Shown: one piece after another, positions 7,876-16,835 of the stretch | Layout of the letters: every line of letters starts with the position of its first letter | How positions within the stretch are numbered: the first letter of the stretch is position 1 | NCBI GenBank assembly: GCA_027484285.1 | Contig: JAIXTG010000329.1 | Coordinates: 1-64,000, forward strand | Length of the DNA: 64,000 nucleotides | Direction: 5' to 3' | Origin: Oxalobacteraceae bacterium | GTDB taxonomy: Bacteria > Pseudomonadota > Gammaproteobacteria > Burkholderiales > Burkholderiaceae_D | Translations under genes and position numbers: made by a program | Notes under the pieces: generated by a model | Databases searched by the model: none | Seen by the model: the letters and a program-made list of their open reading frames with translations, nothing else | Told to the model about the DNA's origin: nothing

Positions 7876-8842
7876 ACTGATCGACCTGTTCGAGCAGTCT
7901 GGGCAGCCGATTGCCGACGGCGACGGACTGCGGCTTCGTGGGGTGCCCGGGTGGAGTGTCCTTGGACGGACATCTTTGACGCCGAAGCTGCTGGAGCAGT
8001 GGACCGACTGCGTCGGCTACGCCGGGAGTTACCCTGCATCGCTCGACGACGAACTTGTCAATGCTGACCTGACCGAAGATGAGCAGGCTGATCGGTATCG
8101 CTACCGCTGTCCTCAGACTTTTCGGTGGAAGTTTGTCCCCGCCGCCGAAGTCGCCGTCTACAGCGTTCGACCAGCAGCAATCCTGAGCACCATCGCCGAT
8201 CTCCTGGGTATCGCGCAGGCTCTGCGAAAAGGGATCGATGCGCCGCTGCTGGACGATGCCCTCTGGCATTTGGGGAAGGCACGAATCGGCCCCGCGCTGA
8301 CAGACGTCTGGCTCGTTCGCGGCTTGGCGCACTCCGTCGAAGAGGTATTTCGCCACTTCAGCCAGACAAGTCTTCCTGACCAGGGTCTGATCTTGTCGTC
8401 TGGCGGTGTATTGCCGCAGTTTGTGCGCCCACCTCGCAGTTACCGATTCGCATCGCTACGAGCTGCAATCGTCGACTACGTCGCCACGCCGTGCATCGAC
8501 ATGGATCTCCTGCATCGCATCCTGGCCGCTTCGCCCGATGGCGCGATCCGCCCCGTGTTGCCGGTGCACTTCGACGAGTACACCAACACGCTGACCATCC
8601 GCACCAAGACCAAGCCCTGGACGATCAAAGGAGAGCGTCAGGCTGCGGCAGTCCGCTACATGTTCGAACAGGCCATCAACGACAGATGGCTCCTTCCCGC
8701 TGCCGAAATTCTCGGTGCAGCCTATGCCGACAAGAAGACCGCTCGCAGCCAGCGCATGCAGAACCTGTTTAGCGGCAACACGGAGTGGGAGGACTACATC
8801 GACAACCCTGAGAAGGGAAAGTATGGCTTCCGCCGAGATTGA
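7838..8842 (+). CDS. Unrecognised protein, partner of the 6646 gene
   Basis: The 334-residue protein is not recognised. It has an N-terminal LLELIDLFEQSGQ segment, a long mixed middle, and a C-terminal FEQAINDRWLLPAAEILGAAY helix region ending in a basic tail. It shows no clear catalytic signature. The start lies inside the upstream gene and a terminator follows at 8871, so the two genes form a closed bicistronic unit under the switch-region promoter. Confidence 0.55.
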   Translation: MSSKPLPTQSLLELIDLFEQSGQPIADGDGLRLRGVPGWSVLGRTSLTPKLLEQWTDCVGYAGSYPASLDDELVNADLTEDEQADRYRYRCPQTFRWKFVPAAEVAVYSVRPAAILSTIADLLGIAQALRKGIDAPLLDDALWHLGKARIGPALTDVWLVRGLAHSVEEVFRHFSQTSLPDQGLILSSGGVLPQFVRPPRSYRFASLRAAIVDYVATPCIDMDLLHRILAASPDGAIRPVLPVHFDEYTNTLTIRTKTKPWTIKGERQAAAVRYMFEQAINDRWLLPAAEILGAAYADKKTARSQRMQNLFSGNTEWEDYIDNPEKGKYGFRRD

Positions 8843-8870
8843 CCGGCCACCAGTTGGCAGCAGCACGCAC

Positions 8871-8892
8871 AACCGCCTTCGGGCGGTTTTTT
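8871..8892 (+). terminator. Rho-independent terminator after the early gene pair
   Basis: Stem AACCGCC/GGCGGTT with a TTCG tetraloop and a T run. Just upstream, 8851-8859 reads CAGTTGGCA, the same unit as in the array at 16.6 kb. Confidence 0.9.
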
Positions 8893-9024
8893 GCTTTCTG
8901 GCCCCCGCTTTTCCCCGCAGAAGCTGCGCCCGTACATCAGCCCGTACATGGCGGCGGCAGACGCCCGCACAGGCCGACTTCGAAACTGACCTCATGAATT
9001 CGCAACAACCAGAAGGAGTGCATC

Positions 9025-9237
9025 GTGAGTGTCAAACATCTGAATCAAGGCCAACTGGCCGAACGCTGGGGAGTCAGCGAAGCCACGCTTGAGCGCTGGC
9101 GTTCCGAGGGAATCGGTCCGGTATTTCTGAAGCTGCAAGGTCGCGTCGCCTATCGCATCGAGGACATCGAAGCCTACGAGGCAGAGAGCCTGCGCAAGAG
9201 CACCTCTGAACGCGTCAATGCTGGAGGTGCGGCATGA
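9025..9237 (+). CDS. Helix-turn-helix (AlpA/MerR-like) protein
   Basis: The 70-residue protein has a winged-helix excisionase-type fold signature: AERWGVSEATLERWRSEGIG followed by VAYRIEDIEAYE. Such proteins act as excisionases or early regulators. GTG 9025 follows AGAAGGAG at 9011-9018. It opens the rightward replication/recombination operon and its stop overlaps the next start, so a regulator of that operon or a recombination directionality factor are both possible. Confidence 0.75.
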   Translation: MSVKHLNQGQLAERWGVSEATLERWRSEGIGPVFLKLQGRVAYRIEDIEAYEAESLRKSTSERVNAGGAA

Positions 9238-9704
9238 ACCGTATCTCTCCCGATCAGGCATTGGCCACCCCAGCCGGTGAACTGGCTGAGCTTGCCAGCG
9301 AATCGCTGTTCCAGCTCAAAAACGACGCGACTGATCTTCTTTCCATGGCCAAGGCGATCGTCGAGCACGTCGATCGCGCACTGGACCTCAAGTACGCCGG
9401 CCGCGCTCACCAGCTGCGCCTGGCAGCCGGCAAAGACACCGGCGTCGTCCATTTCGACGACGGGCACGTCCGCATCACCGCCGATCTGCCCAAGAAAGTC
9501 GACTGGGACCAGAAGCGGCTCGCCGAGATCACCCGGCGCATCGCCGCCAACGGTGACGACCCGTCCGAGTACGTGGAGATCAGCTATCGGATCTCGGAAA
9601 CCAAGTTCAACGCGTGGCCCGAGTCGCTCAAGAGCGCCTTCGCTCCGGCACGCACCCTCAAGACCGGCAAGCCGGGCTTTCGTCTCGCTCTGCTTCAGGA
9701 GTAA
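9234..9704 (+). CDS. Phage protein of unknown function
   Basis: The 156-residue protein of the early operon is not assigned to a function. The middle shows RLAAGKDTGVVHFDDGHVRI, a beta-hairpin-like stretch, followed by a helical end. It overlaps the HTH gene in ATGA after a GGAGGTG site and is 5 bases from the next gene. Proteins of this type recur next to Sak4-like ATPase genes in related phages; a role with recombination proteins is inference. Confidence 0.6.
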   Translation: MNRISPDQALATPAGELAELASESLFQLKNDATDLLSMAKAIVEHVDRALDLKYAGRAHQLRLAAGKDTGVVHFDDGHVRITADLPKKVDWDQKRLAEITRRIAANGDDPSEYVEISYRISETKFNAWPESLKSAFAPARTLKTGKPGFRLALLQE

Positions 9705-9709
9705 TCGCC

Positions 9710-10024
9710 ATGAAAACCAAACCTACGCTGCTCGAACTGCTGCGCAAGCAGCCGGAAATGTATCTCCGTGATCTGCCGGAAAACATCCGCATCCCGGCAC
9801 TGGACGGCAATCGCCCCGACGAAGTCGTGCGTCGCATCGAAGACGCCACCATTGATGACTTGGCATTCGCGATCCAGGGCATGGAGTCGGAATCCCGTCT
9901 GATCCATCGCCGTCTGAGCGGTCTGCGCGACCTGTACGAAATGGCCCGCAAGCGCGGCGCACTCGGCGTGACCACCGTCGCTGACGCGTTCGCCAGCATC
10001 AGCGCCGAGGAGGCCGGCAAATGA
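9710..10024 (+). CDS. Small helical phage protein
   Basis: The 104-residue protein is mostly helical, starting with TLLELLRKQPEMYLRDLP. ATG 9710 was chosen over an upstream in-frame start because CAGGAG precedes it and the previous gene ends at 9704. Its stop overlaps the ATPase start in ATGA. No function is recognised. Confidence 0.6.
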   Translation: MKTKPTLLELLRKQPEMYLRDLPENIRIPALDGNRPDEVVRRIEDATIDDLAFAIQGMESESRLIHRRLSGLRDLYEMARKRGALGVTTVADAFASISAEEAGK

Positions 10025-10908
10025 GCCTCCCCATCATTACTGCAGACCAGCGCCTGGCCGAGCGCCGTGGCGTGAAGGGTGTGCTCGTCGGCAAGAGCGG
10101 CATCGGCAAGACGTCACAGCTCTGGACGCTGAAACCCACGGCCACGCTGTTCTTCGATCTCGAGGCTGGGGACTTGGCCGTCGAGGGCTGGGCGGGCGAC
10201 ACGATCCGTCCACGCACCTGGCAGGAGTGTCGTGACTTCGCGGTGTACATAGGCGGACCGAACCCAGCGCTGCGCGACGACCAGCCGTTCAGCCAGGCCC
10301 ACTTCGATGCTGTGTGTGCGCGCTTCGGCGATCCAGCCGTGCTGGACAAGTACGACACCGTGTTCGTCGACTCCATCACCGTGGCCGGACGCCTGTGCCT
10401 GCAATGGTGCAAAGGCCAGCCGCAGGCCTACTCCGAGAAGACCGGCAAACCCGACAGTCGGGGTGCGTATGGGCTGATGGGCCAGGAAATGATCGCCTGG
10501 CTGACCCACCTGCAGCACACGCGCGGCAAGAACGTCTGGTTCGTCGGCATCCTCGACGAGCGCCTCGACGATTTCAATCGCCGGGTGTTCTCGCTGCAGA
10601 TCGACGGCTCCAAGACCGGCCTGGAACTGCCCGGCATCGTCGATGAGGTAGTCACCCTGGCCGAGCTGAAGGCCGATGACGGCGCCAGCTACCGCGCATT
10701 CGTCTGCCACACGCTGAACGCATGGGGATACCCCGCCAAGGACCGCTCCGGGCGGCTCGATCCGATCGAAGAACCGCATCTCGGTCGGTTGATGGAAAAG
10801 ATCGCCGGCCCTGCCAGGCCCGCCGCCGAGCGACTCGACTTCGCGCGCCCCGTGCCATCTGCCGCGCCTGTCCCTAACACCGAATCCACTTCCACTCAGG
10901 AGTCCTAA
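10021..10908 (+). CDS. RecA-like phage ATPase, Sak4-type recombinase candidate
   Basis: The 295-residue protein has Walker A GKSGIGKTS at about residues 23-31 and Walker B-like TVFVDSIT near residue 117. Its organisation fits the AAA/RecA-core phage nucleotide-binding proteins that include Sak4 single-strand annealing ATPases. The C-terminal tail is Pro/Ala-rich. It is followed after 2 bases by a possible ssDNA-binding protein, the usual Sak4 partner. Annealing activity is inferred from family and context. Confidence 0.75.
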   Translation: MSLPIITADQRLAERRGVKGVLVGKSGIGKTSQLWTLKPTATLFFDLEAGDLAVEGWAGDTIRPRTWQECRDFAVYIGGPNPALRDDQPFSQAHFDAVCARFGDPAVLDKYDTVFVDSITVAGRLCLQWCKGQPQAYSEKTGKPDSRGAYGLMGQEMIAWLTHLQHTRGKNVWFVGILDERLDDFNRRVFSLQIDGSKTGLELPGIVDEVVTLAELKADDGASYRAFVCHTLNAWGYPAKDRSGRLDPIEEPHLGRLMEKIAGPARPAAERLDFARPVPSAAPVPNTESTSTQES

Positions 10909-10910
10909 TC

Positions 10911-11513
10911 ATGACCTATTTCGATTTCAATTCCGCTTCCGAACAGACCTCTTTCGACCTGATCCCGAAGGGCACGCTGGTGCGTGTCCGCATGACCATC
11001 AAGCCGGGTGGCTTCGATGATCCGTCGCAAGGCTGGACCGGCGGCTACGCCACTCGCAACGACAACACCGGCTCGGTGTACCTGAACTGCGAGTTCGTTG
11101 TGATGGAGGGCGAGTTCGCCCGTCGCAAGATGTGGTCTCTGATCGGCCTGCACAGCCCGAAGGGCCCTGAGTGGGCGAACATGGGCCGCACCTTCGTCAA
11201 GGCGATCCTGAACTCCGCGCGCGGCGTTCATCCTGGCGACAACAGTCCTGCCGCGCAGAACGCGCGCCGCATCAGCGGGTTTGCCGACCTCGACGGCATC
11301 GAGTTTCTCGGCAAGGTCGACTGGGACAAAGACCAGAACGGCCAGGACAAGAGCGTTATCAAGGCCGCGATCACGCCCGACCACAAGGACTACGCCGCCC
11401 TCATGGGCGGGGCCGCAAAGCCTGCGGTGTCAGGGGCCGCCAACGGGTCGAACGCGTATGCCCAGGCTACGGGACGTGCCTCCGTGCCGGGTCGCCCGAG
11501 CTGGGCACAGTAA
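10911..11513 (+). CDS. Probable phage single-stranded DNA-binding-like protein
   Basis: The 200-residue protein has a predicted beta-rich core (YLNCEFVVMEGEFARRKMW, KIKP-type strands) compatible with an OB fold, and a flexible Ala/Gly-rich C-terminal tail as in SSB proteins. It directly follows the Sak4-like ATPase gene. The SSB role is inferred mainly from context and tail, since no acidic DDDIPF-type end is present. Confidence 0.55.
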   Translation: MTYFDFNSASEQTSFDLIPKGTLVRVRMTIKPGGFDDPSQGWTGGYATRNDNTGSVYLNCEFVVMEGEFARRKMWSLIGLHSPKGPEWANMGRTFVKAILNSARGVHPGDNSPAAQNARRISGFADLDGIEFLGKVDWDKDQNGQDKSVIKAAITPDHKDYAALMGGAAKPAVSGAANGSNAYAQATGRASVPGRPSWAQ

Positions 11514-11526
11514 GGGGGACGCCGCC

Positions 11527-13203
11527 ATGATGCTTCGCCCCCGCCAAGCCCTGTTGGTCGAGCGCTCCCTGGCGGCTCTCGCCCAACACGGCAACACGCT
11601 GTCTGTTGGCCCCACCGGGTCGGGCAAGACCATCATGCTGTCGGCGGTGGCCGGCAGCCTGTTGGCCGAGCCAGATGCCAAAGCCTGCATCCTCGCCCAC
11701 CGCGACGAACTGACTGGCCAGAACCTGACCAAATTCGCTCGGGTGAATCCGGGCATCAGCACCTCCGTGTTTGATGCCAAGGACAAATCCTGGTCAGGGC
11801 GCGCCACGTTCGCGATGGTGCAAACGCTGTCGCGTGACAACCATCTCGCCGCGATACCAGCGCTCGATCTGCTGGTGATCGATGAGGCACACCATGCGGC
11901 ATCGGCGTCTTACCGTCGTGTGATCGATCGGGTGCTGGACAAGAGCCCGAACGCTCAGATCTTCGGCGTCACCGCGACACCTGCCCGCAGCGATGGCAAG
12001 GGACTGCGGGAGGTTTTCAGCAACGTCGCGGACCAAATCACGCTGGGCGAGTTGATTGCCTCCGGCCATCTCGTGCCACCCCGCACCTTTGTCATCGATG
12101 TCGGCGCCCAGGAACAACTGACGCGAGTTCGTCGCACGGCCACCGACTTCGACATGACGGAAGTCGAGGCCATTCTGAACAAGACGCCCATCACCGATGC
12201 CGTGATCCGTCATTGGCGCGAGAAGGCCGGCGACCGCAAGACGATCGTGTTCTGCTCGACCGTTGCCCATGCCGAGTGCGTGCGCCAGGCATTTCACGAC
12301 GCCGGGGTGCCTACCGTGATCGTGCACGGCGAGCTGTCCGATGCGGAGCGCAAGGCGCGCCTTGCAGAGTACGAGTCCGGCGCCGCACAGGTGGTCGTCA
12401 ATGTGGCCGTGCTCACGGAGGGCTACGACTTCACGCCTACGTCGTGTGTTGTTCTGCTGCGACCCAGCTCGCACAAGTCGACGCTGACCCAGATGATCGG
12501 GCGCGGCCTGCGCACCATCGATCCTACCGAGCATCCCGGCGTCATCAAGACCGACTGCGTGGTCCTGGACTTCGGCACCGCGACCTTGATGCACGGTTCA
12601 TTGGAACAGGACGTCAACCTCGACGGACACCAGCATCACGGCGAAGCGCCCACCAAGGACTGCCCGTCTTGTGAAGCCACCGTCCCGCTCGGTTGCCGCG
12701 AATGCCCGCTGTGCGGCTTCGTCTGGGAGAACGAGACCACCGAGGAAGGAGATGCGCTGGCCGATTTCGTGATGACCGAGATCGATCTGCTCAAGCGCTC
12801 CAACTTCCGCTGGTGCGACCTGTTCGGCTGCGACGACGCGCTGATGGCGACCGGCTTCAACGCATGGGGTGGCGTGTTCTTCCTGAATGGACGCTGGCAC
12901 GCCGTGGGCGGTGGCAAGGATCTGCAGCCACGCTTGCTGGCCGTCGGCGACCGCACCGTCTGCATGGCCAAGGCCGATGACTGGCTGAACGACCGCGAGT
13001 CGGCGGATTCCGCGCACAAGACCCGGCGCTGGCTGAACGAGCCGCCTACGCCCAAGCAACTGCAGTATCTGCCGCAGGCGCTGCGCGCCGACTTTGGCAT
13101 GACACGTTATCAAGCCTCGGCGCTGCTGTCCTTCCAGTTCAACAAGTCGTCGATTCAGCGCCTCGTGGTGGCTGCCAACGATGCCCACCGGGAGGCCGCG
13201 TGA
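11527..13203 (+). CDS. DEAD/DEAH-box superfamily 2 helicase
   Basis: The 558-residue protein has all main SF2 motifs: SVGPTGSGKT (I), VIDEAHHAAS (II), GVTATPARSD (III) and QMIGRGLRT (VI). After the helicase core comes a CxxC...CxxC zinc-knuckle-like stretch (CPSCEATVPLGCRECPLCGF), then an unassigned C-terminal domain. It resembles the RadD/phage UvsW-type group. The start is ATG 11527 (or the adjacent ATG 11530). Likely roles are fork remodelling or recombination in phage replication. Confidence 0.85.
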   Translation: MMLRPRQALLVERSLAALAQHGNTLSVGPTGSGKTIMLSAVAGSLLAEPDAKACILAHRDELTGQNLTKFARVNPGISTSVFDAKDKSWSGRATFAMVQTLSRDNHLAAIPALDLLVIDEAHHAASASYRRVIDRVLDKSPNAQIFGVTATPARSDGKGLREVFSNVADQITLGELIASGHLVPPRTFVIDVGAQEQLTRVRRTATDFDMTEVEAILNKTPITDAVIRHWREKAGDRKTIVFCSTVAHAECVRQAFHDAGVPTVIVHGELSDAERKARLAEYESGAAQVVVNVAVLTEGYDFTPTSCVVLLRPSSHKSTLTQMIGRGLRTIDPTEHPGVIKTDCVVLDFGTATLMHGSLEQDVNLDGHQHHGEAPTKDCPSCEATVPLGCRECPLCGFVWENETTEEGDALADFVMTEIDLLKRSNFRWCDLFGCDDALMATGFNAWGGVFFLNGRWHAVGGGKDLQPRLLAVGDRTVCMAKADDWLNDRESADSAHKTRRWLNEPPTPKQLQYLPQALRADFGMTRYQASALLSFQFNKSSIQRLVVAANDAHREAA

Positions 13204-13622
13204 AATGTGCAGTCTGCTTCCGCAAAGCCAAGGGCTTCGGCTACTTCAATCCACGCCTGCCGCGCAGCGATCCACGCCGTTACTCGGACCGATGGGTGTT
13301 CTGCTCCATGCGCTGCCAGAACGCATTTTCACGACTCATGGTAAAGACCGGAGGTCACATGATCGACCCGAGTGACATGGAGCTGGCTGCTATGGCGTCC
13401 TGCCTGGCGCCGCTTGGAGAGTACGTCGGCGCCATCGGCATGCAGCGCCCGCTGGCGGACTACAGCAAAGACGAAGTGCTGATGCTGATCGACGTCGTGG
13501 TGACCGCCTACCAGGAACACATGCTCGTCGAGCACGCGCGGATGGCGGAGAAGGACCGCGCTTTTCTTGAGGAGCGACTCGCCCGCCAAGGCAAATCGGT
13601 TTCGACGGGGGTGCCGTTCTGA
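13200..13622 (+). CDS. DUF6511-type phage protein with cysteine motif
   Basis: The 140-residue protein starts with GTG overlapping the helicase stop in GTGA. The N terminus has KCAVCFRKAKGFG and then FCSMRCQNAF, a likely zinc-binding pair of CxxC units. The C-terminal half is helical. I recall this layout as DUF6511. The function is unknown; it is translationally coupled to both neighbours. Confidence 0.65.
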   Translation: MKCAVCFRKAKGFGYFNPRLPRSDPRRYSDRWVFCSMRCQNAFSRLMVKTGGHMIDPSDMELAAMASCLAPLGEYVGAIGMQRPLADYSKDEVLMLIDVVVTAYQEHMLVEHARMAEKDRAFLEERLARQGKSVSTGVPF

Positions 13623-14377
13623 TGCTGGACTTCAATCACCGCCCCAAGATCCACGAGCAGATCGGCGCGCTCATCGATACCGCGCTGAGCGCCGAACGTG
13701 ACACCCAACCCCGGCGCAACTATCTCGGCGCGTCGCGGTTGGGCGTTGCCTGCGAGAGGGCGCTGCAATACGAGTATCTGCAGACACCGGTCGATCCTGG
13801 CCGGGACATGCCAGGTCGCGTTCTGCGCGTCTTCGAGGTGGGCCATGTCCTCGAAGAATTGGCCATCCGCTGGCTGCGCATGGCCGGATTCGATCTGTAC
13901 ACGCAAAAGGCCAGTGGCGGTCAGTTCGGCTTTTCCGTCGCAGGCGGCCGCATCCAAGGCCACGTCGATGGTGTGCTGAACGGCGGTCCCGCAGCGCTAG
14001 GAATGAGCTATCCGGCCCTGTGGGAGTGCAAGACCATGAACGACAAATCCTGGCGGGACACGGTCAAGCACGGCGTCAGCAAATCCAAACCGGTTTATGC
14101 CGCGCAGATGGCCATCTATCAGGCCTACATGGAGGCCAGCGTTCCGGGCATCTCTGCGAACCCGGCGTTGTTCACCGCCATCAACAAGGACTCCGAAGAG
14201 ATCTGGTTCGAGCTGGTGCCGTTCGACGGCGGCCTGGCGCAGCGTATGTCCGATCGCGCGGTTCGGGTCATCACGGCAACGGACAGCCAGGAACTCCTGC
14301 CGCGCCATGCGACCACGCCAACGCATGTCGAGTGCAAGTTCTGCCCCTGGCAGGACCGCTGTTGGAGTTCGACATGA
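13622..14377 (+). CDS. PD-(D/E)XK nuclease, RecB/Cas4-like
   Basis: The 251-residue protein shows a catalytic series: GHVDGV (Asp) and LWECKT (ExK), the core of PD-(D/E)XK exonucleases. Cysteines near the N terminus (GVACERA) and at the end (CKFCPWQDRC) match the iron-sulfur cluster layout of Cas4/AddB-type nucleases. In phages these enzymes trim DNA ends for recombination. No CRISPR array is nearby. The start overlaps the previous stop and the end overlaps the primase-helicase start. Confidence 0.8.
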   Translation: MLDFNHRPKIHEQIGALIDTALSAERDTQPRRNYLGASRLGVACERALQYEYLQTPVDPGRDMPGRVLRVFEVGHVLEELAIRWLRMAGFDLYTQKASGGQFGFSVAGGRIQGHVDGVLNGGPAALGMSYPALWECKTMNDKSWRDTVKHGVSKSKPVYAAQMAIYQAYMEASVPGISANPALFTAINKDSEEIWFELVPFDGGLAQRMSDRAVRVITATDSQELLPRHATTPTHVECKFCPWQDRCWSST

Positions 14378-16563
14378 TGGCCGACAACATCATCTGGCTC
14401 GACTTCAATGACGCGCCCGAGCAGCGCGACGAACTGACCTCTGACACCGATGCCTTGCGCGCTGGCTTGCTGGATCGACTTGAGGCCGTCCTCCACTACC
14501 TGTTTCCGCAGGGGCGCATCCGGGGTGGCAAGTTCTACGTCGGTGATGTCGATGGCAACCCGGGTAAGAGTCTGGTGGTTGAGCTGGACGGACCACGGCG
14601 AGGCCTGTGGAAAGACTTCTCCACCGACGAGGGCGGCGACATCATCGATCTGTGGGCGCGGTCGCAAGGTCGCTCCGCCCGGGCAGACTTCCCTCGCATC
14701 GCTGGTGAGATCCGGCAGTGGCTCGGTCTTGCACAACCGAACATCACGCCAATGCGCCGCGATGTTCGCAGCGTGCCGATGGATGAACTCGGCGCTTACA
14801 CCGCCAAGTGGGACTATCTGTCACCCGAAGGCGAACTGATCGCCTGCGTCTACCGCTACGACCCACCGACGGGCAAGGAATATCGCCCCTGGGATGTCCG
14901 CGCCCGCATGTGGCGCGCCCCCGACCCCAGGCCGCTTTACAACCAACCGGCCATCGCGAAAGCGCGAGAGGTCGTCCTGGTCGAAGGCGAGAAGTGTGCG
15001 GCTGCGTTGATCGCCTCCGGCATTGCCGCCACCACCGCAATGAACGGCGCCAAGGCACCAGTCGACAAAACCGACTGGCGTCCATTAGCCGGGAAATCCG
15101 TGGTCATCTGGCCGGACCGGGATGCACCCGGTTGGGACTACGCCGAGAGCGCGGCTCGCGCTTGCGTGGTGGCGGGCAGCACATCCGTGGCCATCCTGGT
15201 GCCGCCCGCCGACAAGCCGGCCAAGTGGGATGCCGCAGACGCTGTCGAAGAAGGCTTCGACTGCGCGGCATTCATCGCCGAGGGTGACCGACGGATCGTA
15301 AAGGCTGCGGCTCCTTCTCTGCCTACCTTCACGCTCGGCGAACTGCTCGACGATAACTCACCGCTGCCACCCGATCTGATCTCTCCGCGCGTGCTGACGC
15401 CGGCTGGCATGTTGGTGTTCGGCGGTGCGCCCAAGGTCGGCAAGAGCGACTTCCTGCTGTCTTGGTTGGCGCACATGGCGGCTGGCGCTGTATTCCTCGG
15501 CATGCAGCCACCCCGTCCGCTGCGCGTGTTTTACCTGCAGGCCGAGGTCCAGTACCACTACCTGCGCGAGCGCGTGAAGGACGTGCGCCTGCCGTCCCAT
15601 CGGCTCTTGGATGCCCGCGCCAACTTCGTGGCCACACCGCAGTTGCGGCTGGTGCTCGATGACGCAGGACTGGCACAGGTGATCCCGGCGATCGCGCAGG
15701 CTTTCGGCGGCGAGCCTCCCGACATCATCGCCATCGATCCGATCCGCAATGTGTTCGACGGCGGCGACGCCGGCGGCGAGAACGATAACGGCGCCATGCT
15801 GTTCTTCCTGTCCCAGCGGGTGGAGCGCATTCGCCAGGCGGTCAATCCCGACGCTGGGATCATTCTTGCGCACCACACCCGGAAACTGGGCAAGAAGCAG
15901 TTCGAGGAGGACCCGTTTCAGGCACTGGCCGGCGCGGGAAGTCTGCGCGGCTACTACTCGACCGGGATGTTGTTGTTCAGGCCCGACGAGACCAGAACGA
16001 CCCGCCAGCTGATCTTCGAGCTGCGCAATGGCGCGGGTATCCCGCAACGGCACGTCGACAAGATCAACGGCGAGTGGCGCGAGGTCGATGCCAACGAGCG
16101 GCTGGTGATGAAGGACTACGGCGAGCGCTTGGATGCCGAGCGCCGCCGCAAGCGCGACGCCATCCTTCAGATCTTGTTCGAGGAGGCCAGCAACGGGCGA
16201 TGCTACACCGCCAATCAGTTCGCGGAGTCCTTCGAGGGCAAGGCAGGCCTGGGCGGCGAGCGCACCATCCGCGAACGCGTCTCCGCGCTCTCGACGCAGG
16301 GCTACATCAAATACTTCCGCAACGCTGCGGACTACGGTCTGCCGTCCAGCGGCCGCACCAAGTTCGGCTATCTCTGCGTCGAAGGCATGGTGCTGCGCAT
16401 GCCTGCGGGCGATGTCGACACGGCCACCGGCGAGTTGCCGATGCGCGAGTACACGGTACTCCCGACCCATTACAAGTGCCCGCATTCCGGCGCCTCGATG
16501 CCTGTCGAGAACCCCGACGTGTGGGTCTACCACGACGAATTGAACGACCCGGAGGCCTCATGA
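14374..16563 (+). CDS. Primase-helicase (TOPRIM plus RepA-like AAA ATPase)
   Basis: The 729-residue protein has an N-terminal DNA-primase-like part, a TOPRIM domain with VLVEGEKC (about residues 201-208) and PDRD (247-250), and a RepA/RecA-like helicase domain with Walker A GGAPKVGKS (350-358) and IIAIDPIRN as Walker B. A winged-helix-like segment follows (TIRERVSALSTQGYI). It probably starts and drives phage DNA replication. ATG 14374 overlaps the nuclease stop; a much longer upstream open frame is a shadow of the nuclease gene. The iteron-like array begins 16 bases after its end. Confidence 0.85.
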   Translation: MMADNIIWLDFNDAPEQRDELTSDTDALRAGLLDRLEAVLHYLFPQGRIRGGKFYVGDVDGNPGKSLVVELDGPRRGLWKDFSTDEGGDIIDLWARSQGRSARADFPRIAGEIRQWLGLAQPNITPMRRDVRSVPMDELGAYTAKWDYLSPEGELIACVYRYDPPTGKEYRPWDVRARMWRAPDPRPLYNQPAIAKAREVVLVEGEKCAAALIASGIAATTAMNGAKAPVDKTDWRPLAGKSVVIWPDRDAPGWDYAESAARACVVAGSTSVAILVPPADKPAKWDAADAVEEGFDCAAFIAEGDRRIVKAAAPSLPTFTLGELLDDNSPLPPDLISPRVLTPAGMLVFGGAPKVGKSDFLLSWLAHMAAGAVFLGMQPPRPLRVFYLQAEVQYHYLRERVKDVRLPSHRLLDARANFVATPQLRLVLDDAGLAQVIPAIAQAFGGEPPDIIAIDPIRNVFDGGDAGGENDNGAMLFFLSQRVERIRQAVNPDAGIILAHHTRKLGKKQFEEDPFQALAGAGSLRGYYSTGMLLFRPDETRTTRQLIFELRNGAGIPQRHVDKINGEWREVDANERLVMKDYGERLDAERRRKRDAILQILFEEASNGRCYTANQFAESFEGKAGLGGERTIRERVSALSTQGYIKYFRNAADYGLPSSGRTKFGYLCVEGMVLRMPAGDVDTATGELPMREYTVLPTHYKCPHSGASMPVENPDVWVYHDELNDPEAS

Positions 16564-16578
16564 ACATTGCCCAATCGG

Positions 16579-16776
16579 CAGTTGGCAGCAGCGTTGCCAA
16601 CTGCACTCACGTCCTTGCCAACTACACGCAGTTGGCAAACCCCTGCCAACTGGAATCCCTGGCAAATCAAGGCGCTGCCGGAATTACCCCGCAGTTGGCA
16701 GTTGGCAACGCTGCCAACTTGCCAACTGGCGCAAACCCGCGTGGTTGCTGGACTTTCTCGCGTTCTCCAGTTGGCG
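16579..16776. repeat. Iteron-like array of CAGTTGGCA units, candidate replication origin
   Basis: Within 200 bases the nonamer CAGTTGGCA occurs direct at 16579, 16629, 16692 and 16699, and as its complement TGCCAACTG at 16595, 16644 and 16720. One-mismatch copies lie at 16616, 16712 and 16768. Spacing is irregular and both orientations occur. The array directly follows the primase-helicase gene, where several phages carry their origin. Alternatively it is an operator array. No protein-coding signal is convincing here. Confidence 0.65.
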
Positions 16777-16788
16777 AAAACTCCCCTT

Positions 16789-16835
16789 CCTACTACGTAG
16801 GAGAGGGACCCGAAGGTCCCTCCACCCTACGTAGG
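16789..16835. other. Nested hairpins after the iteron-like array
   Basis: GAGGGACC (16803-16810), loop CGAA, GGTCCCTC (16815-16822) form a perfect stem. It is flanked by CTACGTAGG (16793-16801) and CCTACGTAG (16826-16834), which also pair. No T run follows, so termination is less likely than a cruciform or transcript structure. Confidence 0.6.

Noticed and set aside
14020-14373. N-terminal extension of the primase-helicase
   Set aside because: This part overlaps the nuclease gene in another frame and gives Gly/Arg/His-rich shadow peptide. ATG 14374 has the usual ATGA overlap.
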